From NCBI GenBank assembly GCA_023137125.1, contig JAGLPW010000057.1, positions 1 through 51,554 of the forward strand: a stretch of DNA of 51,554 bases, given 5' to 3'. Under the pieces are notes generated by a model. That model saw nothing but the letters and a program-made list of their open reading frames with translations. It searched no databases and was not told where the DNA came from. Of this stretch, positions 48,325 to 51,554 are shown piece after piece. The stretch is from Candidatus Cloacimonadota bacterium. Its GTDB lineage: Bacteria > Cloacimonadota > Cloacimonadia > Cloacimonadales > TCS61. A program made the position numbers and the translations under genes. The stretch's first letter is position 1. Every line of letters begins with the position of its first letter.

Positions 48325-51300
48325 CTAAAAATCCGGAGTTAAACTTATATAATATGCCGGTTTACTAAAATTCTCAAGATCGGTATTCCAGGCAATATCA
48401 AATTTTAACACAAAATAACCCAAGTTCAATCTGGGACCAAATCCTATTGCCAGTTTCAGGTCTTCTAATTTTCCATTATCTGTTAATTTAAGCTCTTCAT
48501 TTTCATCCCAAATACTTCCGGCATCAACAAAAGCGCTACCGCGTATCTGATAGAAATAAAGTGGTAAAGGAAATGACATTTGCAGGTTATCGATGAACGG
48601 ATATCTAAGTTCGGCAGAAAACAAGAATTTATTACTTCCTATATAATCTTCGCTCAAACCACGCACACCATTGTAATAATCCATTGAGAATTTCTGGTTA
48701 GTATCTCCTTGTATTGTACCTCCGCTAAATCTAAAAGCAAAAGCATATTTCTTTGCAAAGAAAAAATATTTCCTTAAATCAGTATAAACAATCGTATAAT
48801 CTTCTTCTGTAGAAAAACTGTGATTCAAAAGAAGTGCTTTACGTGAACCTGAAACAGGTCCAACACTTCCGTAGATGGCATTATCATGAACCAATGTAAG
48901 CTGAGGTGAGTAAATATATTCTGTTTCTTCTGTTTCCAAACCATAATATTCAGCGAATTCTGGTCTCAGATATTCTATTATCCAGTCATTTCCATCCCAC
49001 CAATCACGCTTAATAATTTTAGAGGATATAATATTTTCAAAATCGAGTCTCCAAAATTTATTGAATGGATAACGTAGAATGGAGTATACACCAAAATGAT
49101 ATTCTCGTTCCCGCATGAAATCATCTCCATTATAGAAATTTGTCCAATATACCCATTCATCACTCAGATAAAATCCACCATAACCATGATCTATCCGTTT
49201 TTTCAAATTCATATAAGTTAGCACAACATCAGAAGCGCTTAAGTCTCCTGTAATTCCCAACTGAACTCCAATTGCATGATTCCCCATTAGATCGGAGAGA
49301 CCAAACTGCAATTGGGCGTATGTCCCACTGGAAGGGGAATAAGCAGCTCCACCCCAAAGGTAATCCAGCGCAAATTTTGGTTTGTATGCAGAGCTCAATG
49401 GTTCATTCGGTTCTGTGGGTTTCTTATCCAGATCTAAATTATAAGCTTTATTCAAACTATCTATATGCGTAAAATTCCCAATATCTATCTTTGTTACCTT
49501 ATGGGAATATTCGGGTAATTCCTTTTTGAACTTCTTTTCCTGCTTACCAAAAACATTATATCTATCTAACCTGAATCTCTCATAGAAATCATCCACGAAT
49601 TTAAATTCAACCGGTTTGGAATACTCAGAATATTCTAAATTATCAAGTGGATTGGATAGAGAATATATATCCCAACCACCATTGAAAAAAGCAGAGAATA
49701 TAAGTTCATTATTATCTATAGAAATATCCGGTGCAAATATCCCTCCGTGAACATTAGTTATTTTAGCTCTCATACCACTCGCAATTTCAATTACATCGCA
49801 ATTCGAAGTGGTCTTGCTTTCACTTACAAATATAATGCTCTCACCTGTCTTATCCCAAATTGGAAAACTGTTTTTTTGCGGATCGTGCGTTACTCTATAG
49901 AACTTGTCCTCATTTAAATCATAATAAAAAACATCGGAAGTAAGTTTACTGAAGATCTGCTCTGCATAAGCATCTTCATTGAATGTTCTTTCTGAAGTAA
50001 AAGTAATTTTGGAATCATCCGGTGACCAATGCGGCTGGCTGTCAAAATACTGATCATCAGTGATCGCAGTAATTTCTTCAGTGACAAGATCATAAATGTA
50101 AATATCGGATTTCAAATTTTTCTGCCCGGCAAATACAATTTTATTCCCATCGTTAGAAATATCGATCTCGAAGATCGCATCAAATTCCGGAAATTCTAAT
50201 TCCTGAGATGCTTTTCCAGTTTCATTATCCACTATATAGATCTTATCTGCGAATGAAGTTTTAGAAACAAAAGCAAATTTATTCCCATCCGGTAACCATG
50301 CTAAATTATTTTGTAAGTAATGAAATTCCTCATAATCCCCGGTAGATTCACCGCTTAAGATCTTTTTATTCTTACTCAGTCCCAGAATTGATCCCTTCCA
50401 AATATCAGTTTTGAGATTTCTATTTGAAAAATAAATATAGCTGTTTCCATCGGGAGAAAATCTGGGAGCATAATTAAGTGACGATCCATCTTTACTATGA
50501 TCTGTTATTCTGGAAAACACTTCATGAGGAATATCATATTCGGCAAATTGAGGATAATACTTTCTTTTAAGAAAATTCTTCCATCGCAGTTGTATCTGTT
50601 CAAAATCTTTCCCAAAGACCTTCTTAAAGGCAATATCAGTATTTCTATTAAATCGGATCGCATAGAATAATTCCATAACCTTATTCCGGTCATATTCTTC
50701 TTCAATAAAAACCAGAAAAGATTCTCCTAATCTATATGCGTAATACCCACCTATCATACCCAAATTTCCAATTCTGTCGTTTAGCAGCAGATCTATCACG
50801 AACATATTATTGAAAACAGATTCACCGTGAACAGCTTCAAATTCCGGCAAGCCCTCCTGGAACCAGAATGGCAGGTTATTCATCGTGAGTAACCTGCTTC
50901 TATTATTATTCATTTCATTAACATAAGCATGCGTAAGCTCATGCGTAAGGACTTCTTCCATTTTTTTGTAATCACCATCGAATGGAACTGCAACCTTATT
51001 ATGAGCAGTTTCTGTAAAACCGCCAACACCTTCACCCAGCAGAGCACCAATAACATTTGTAGCTTCAAAATCATCGTGTGATTTATATAATATTACAGGG
51101 ATCCTGTTCATAATAGGACGTTGAAAATCTTTTTTCAACTGATAATATGCTTCCTCTGCTATAAGAACCGCAAGTTTACCAAACTCTTTATTTTGGCTCG
51201 GGTAATAAATATCAAAATGAAGAGATTCTATCTTTTCCCATTCCATCTTGGAATTTTGGATTTTATTCTTACCAAAACTGTATGCAAAGAGTTGAAAGGA

Positions 51301-51339
51301 AACAAGTATCAGTAAAATAATAATTACGAATTTTCTCAT
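48325..51339 (-). CDS. Peptidase MA-like gluzincin + TolB-like beta-propeller + outer-membrane beta-barrel fusion
   Basis: Signal peptide; THELTHAYVNEM zinc motif; repeated YAPRFSPDGNSYIYFSNR/PHWSPDDSKITFTSER; C-terminal barrel ending in Phe. Confidence 0.85.
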   Translation of the reverse strand: MRKFVIIILLILVSFQLFAYSFGKNKIQNSKMEWEKIESLHFDIYYPSQNKEFGKLAVLIAEEAYYQLKKDFQRPIMNRIPVILYKSHDDFEATNVIGALLGEGVGGFTETAHNKVAVPFDGDYKKMEEVLTHELTHAYVNEMNNNRSRLLTMNNLPFWFQEGLPEFEAVHGESVFNNMFVIDLLLNDRIGNLGMIGGYYAYRLGESFLVFIEEEYDRNKVMELFYAIRFNRNTDIAFKKVFGKDFEQIQLRWKNFLKRKYYPQFAEYDIPHEVFSRITDHSKDGSSLNYAPRFSPDGNSYIYFSNRNLKTDIWKGSILGLSKNKKILSGESTGDYEEFHYLQNNLAWLPDGNKFAFVSKTSFADKIYIVDNETGKASQELEFPEFDAIFEIDISNDGNKIVFAGQKNLKSDIYIYDLVTEEITAITDDQYFDSQPHWSPDDSKITFTSERTFNEDAYAEQIFSKLTSDVFYYDLNEDKFYRVTHDPQKNSFPIWDKTGESIIFVSESKTTSNCDVIEIASGMRAKITNVHGGIFAPDISIDNNELIFSAFFNGGWDIYSLSNPLDNLEYSEYSKPVEFKFVDDFYERFRLDRYNVFGKQEKKFKKELPEYSHKVTKIDIGNFTHIDSLNKAYNLDLDKKPTEPNEPLSSAYKPKFALDYLWGGAAYSPSSGTYAQLQFGLSDLMGNHAIGVQLGITGDLSASDVVLTYMNLKKRIDHGYGGFYLSDEWVYWTNFYNGDDFMREREYHFGVYSILRYPFNKFWRLDFENIISSKIIKRDWWDGNDWIIEYLRPEFAEYYGLETEETEYIYSPQLTLVHDNAIYGSVGPVSGSRKALLLNHSFSTEEDYTIVYTDLRKYFFFAKKYAFAFRFSGGTIQGDTNQKFSMDYYNGVRGLSEDYIGSNKFLFSAELRYPFIDNLQMSFPLPLYFYQIRGSAFVDAGSIWDENEELKLTDNGKLEDLKLAIGFGPRLNLGYFVLKFDIAWNTDLENFSKPAYYISLTPDF

Positions 51340-51347
51340 TTATTCTC

Positions 51348-51554
51348 CTAAAGGATCTTTATGTTGAAATATCTCTTGGGATTATCTTTAATATCTTTGA
51401 GTAAGGAATCCAATCTGGCTGATGAGCGCATCAAATTTTCGTATAAAACATCTTCGGTCATGAGTTTATTAATACTGCTTTTCTCACTTTGCATTTTCTC
51501 GGTAATATTGCGAATACTTTTAGATGTTTCTTTTATATCATCCAAAGTTGAATT
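51348..51554 (-). CDS. C-terminus of an MCE/MlaD-family protein, truncated by window edge
   Basis: Frame open to the edge; ARLDSLLKDIKDNPKRYFNIKIL C-terminal signature. Confidence 0.65.
   Translation of the reverse strand, partial: NSTLDDIKETSKSIRNITEKMQSEKSSINKLMTEDVLYENLMRSSARLDSLLKDIKDNPKRYFNIKIL

Overview
AT-rich window from a Gram-negative-type bacterium: it encodes a secretin, an OMP barrel and an MCE/MlaD-like protein. A Candidatus Cloacimonadota/FCB-like origin is only my impression and is unverified. Contents in order: tRNA-Val; polysaccharide deacetylase, uppP, holA, era; tRNA cluster Ser(TGA)-Ser(GCT)-Gln(TTG); a two-component cluster ending in an NtrC-type sigma-54 activator (4.6-10.1 kb); a minus-strand envelope polysaccharide-type cluster (GtrA, FAD oxidoreductase, sulfatase, two GT87-like proteins) containing a decayed second copy of the oxidoreductase 3' end; a roughly 14 kb type IV pilus/T2SS-like locus (16.9-31.0 kb); threonine aldolase; a umuD-umuC-dinB-SRAP translesion cassette; an Fe-S protein and DUF554; an AddB/AddA-like helicase-nuclease pair; phosphoglucosamine mutase; and a minus-strand gluzincin/TolB-propeller/beta-barrel fusion next to an MCE protein cut by the window edge. 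The best candidate for an undescribed system is the pilus-like locus. It is preceded by a consensus-perfect sigma-54 promoter, and none of its five pilin-like proteins has a canonical G|FxxxE prepilin motif. PilM-PilN-TPR and PilO-PilP are each fused into one protein, the secretin is minimal, the PilT-like ATPase has an altered Asp box, and a kinase-like protein stops after the DHp helices. The second most interesting signal is a set of intergenic arrays of back-to-back perfect hairpins with unrelated stems between 36 and 47 kb. All functional names come from reading motifs; no database search was run.
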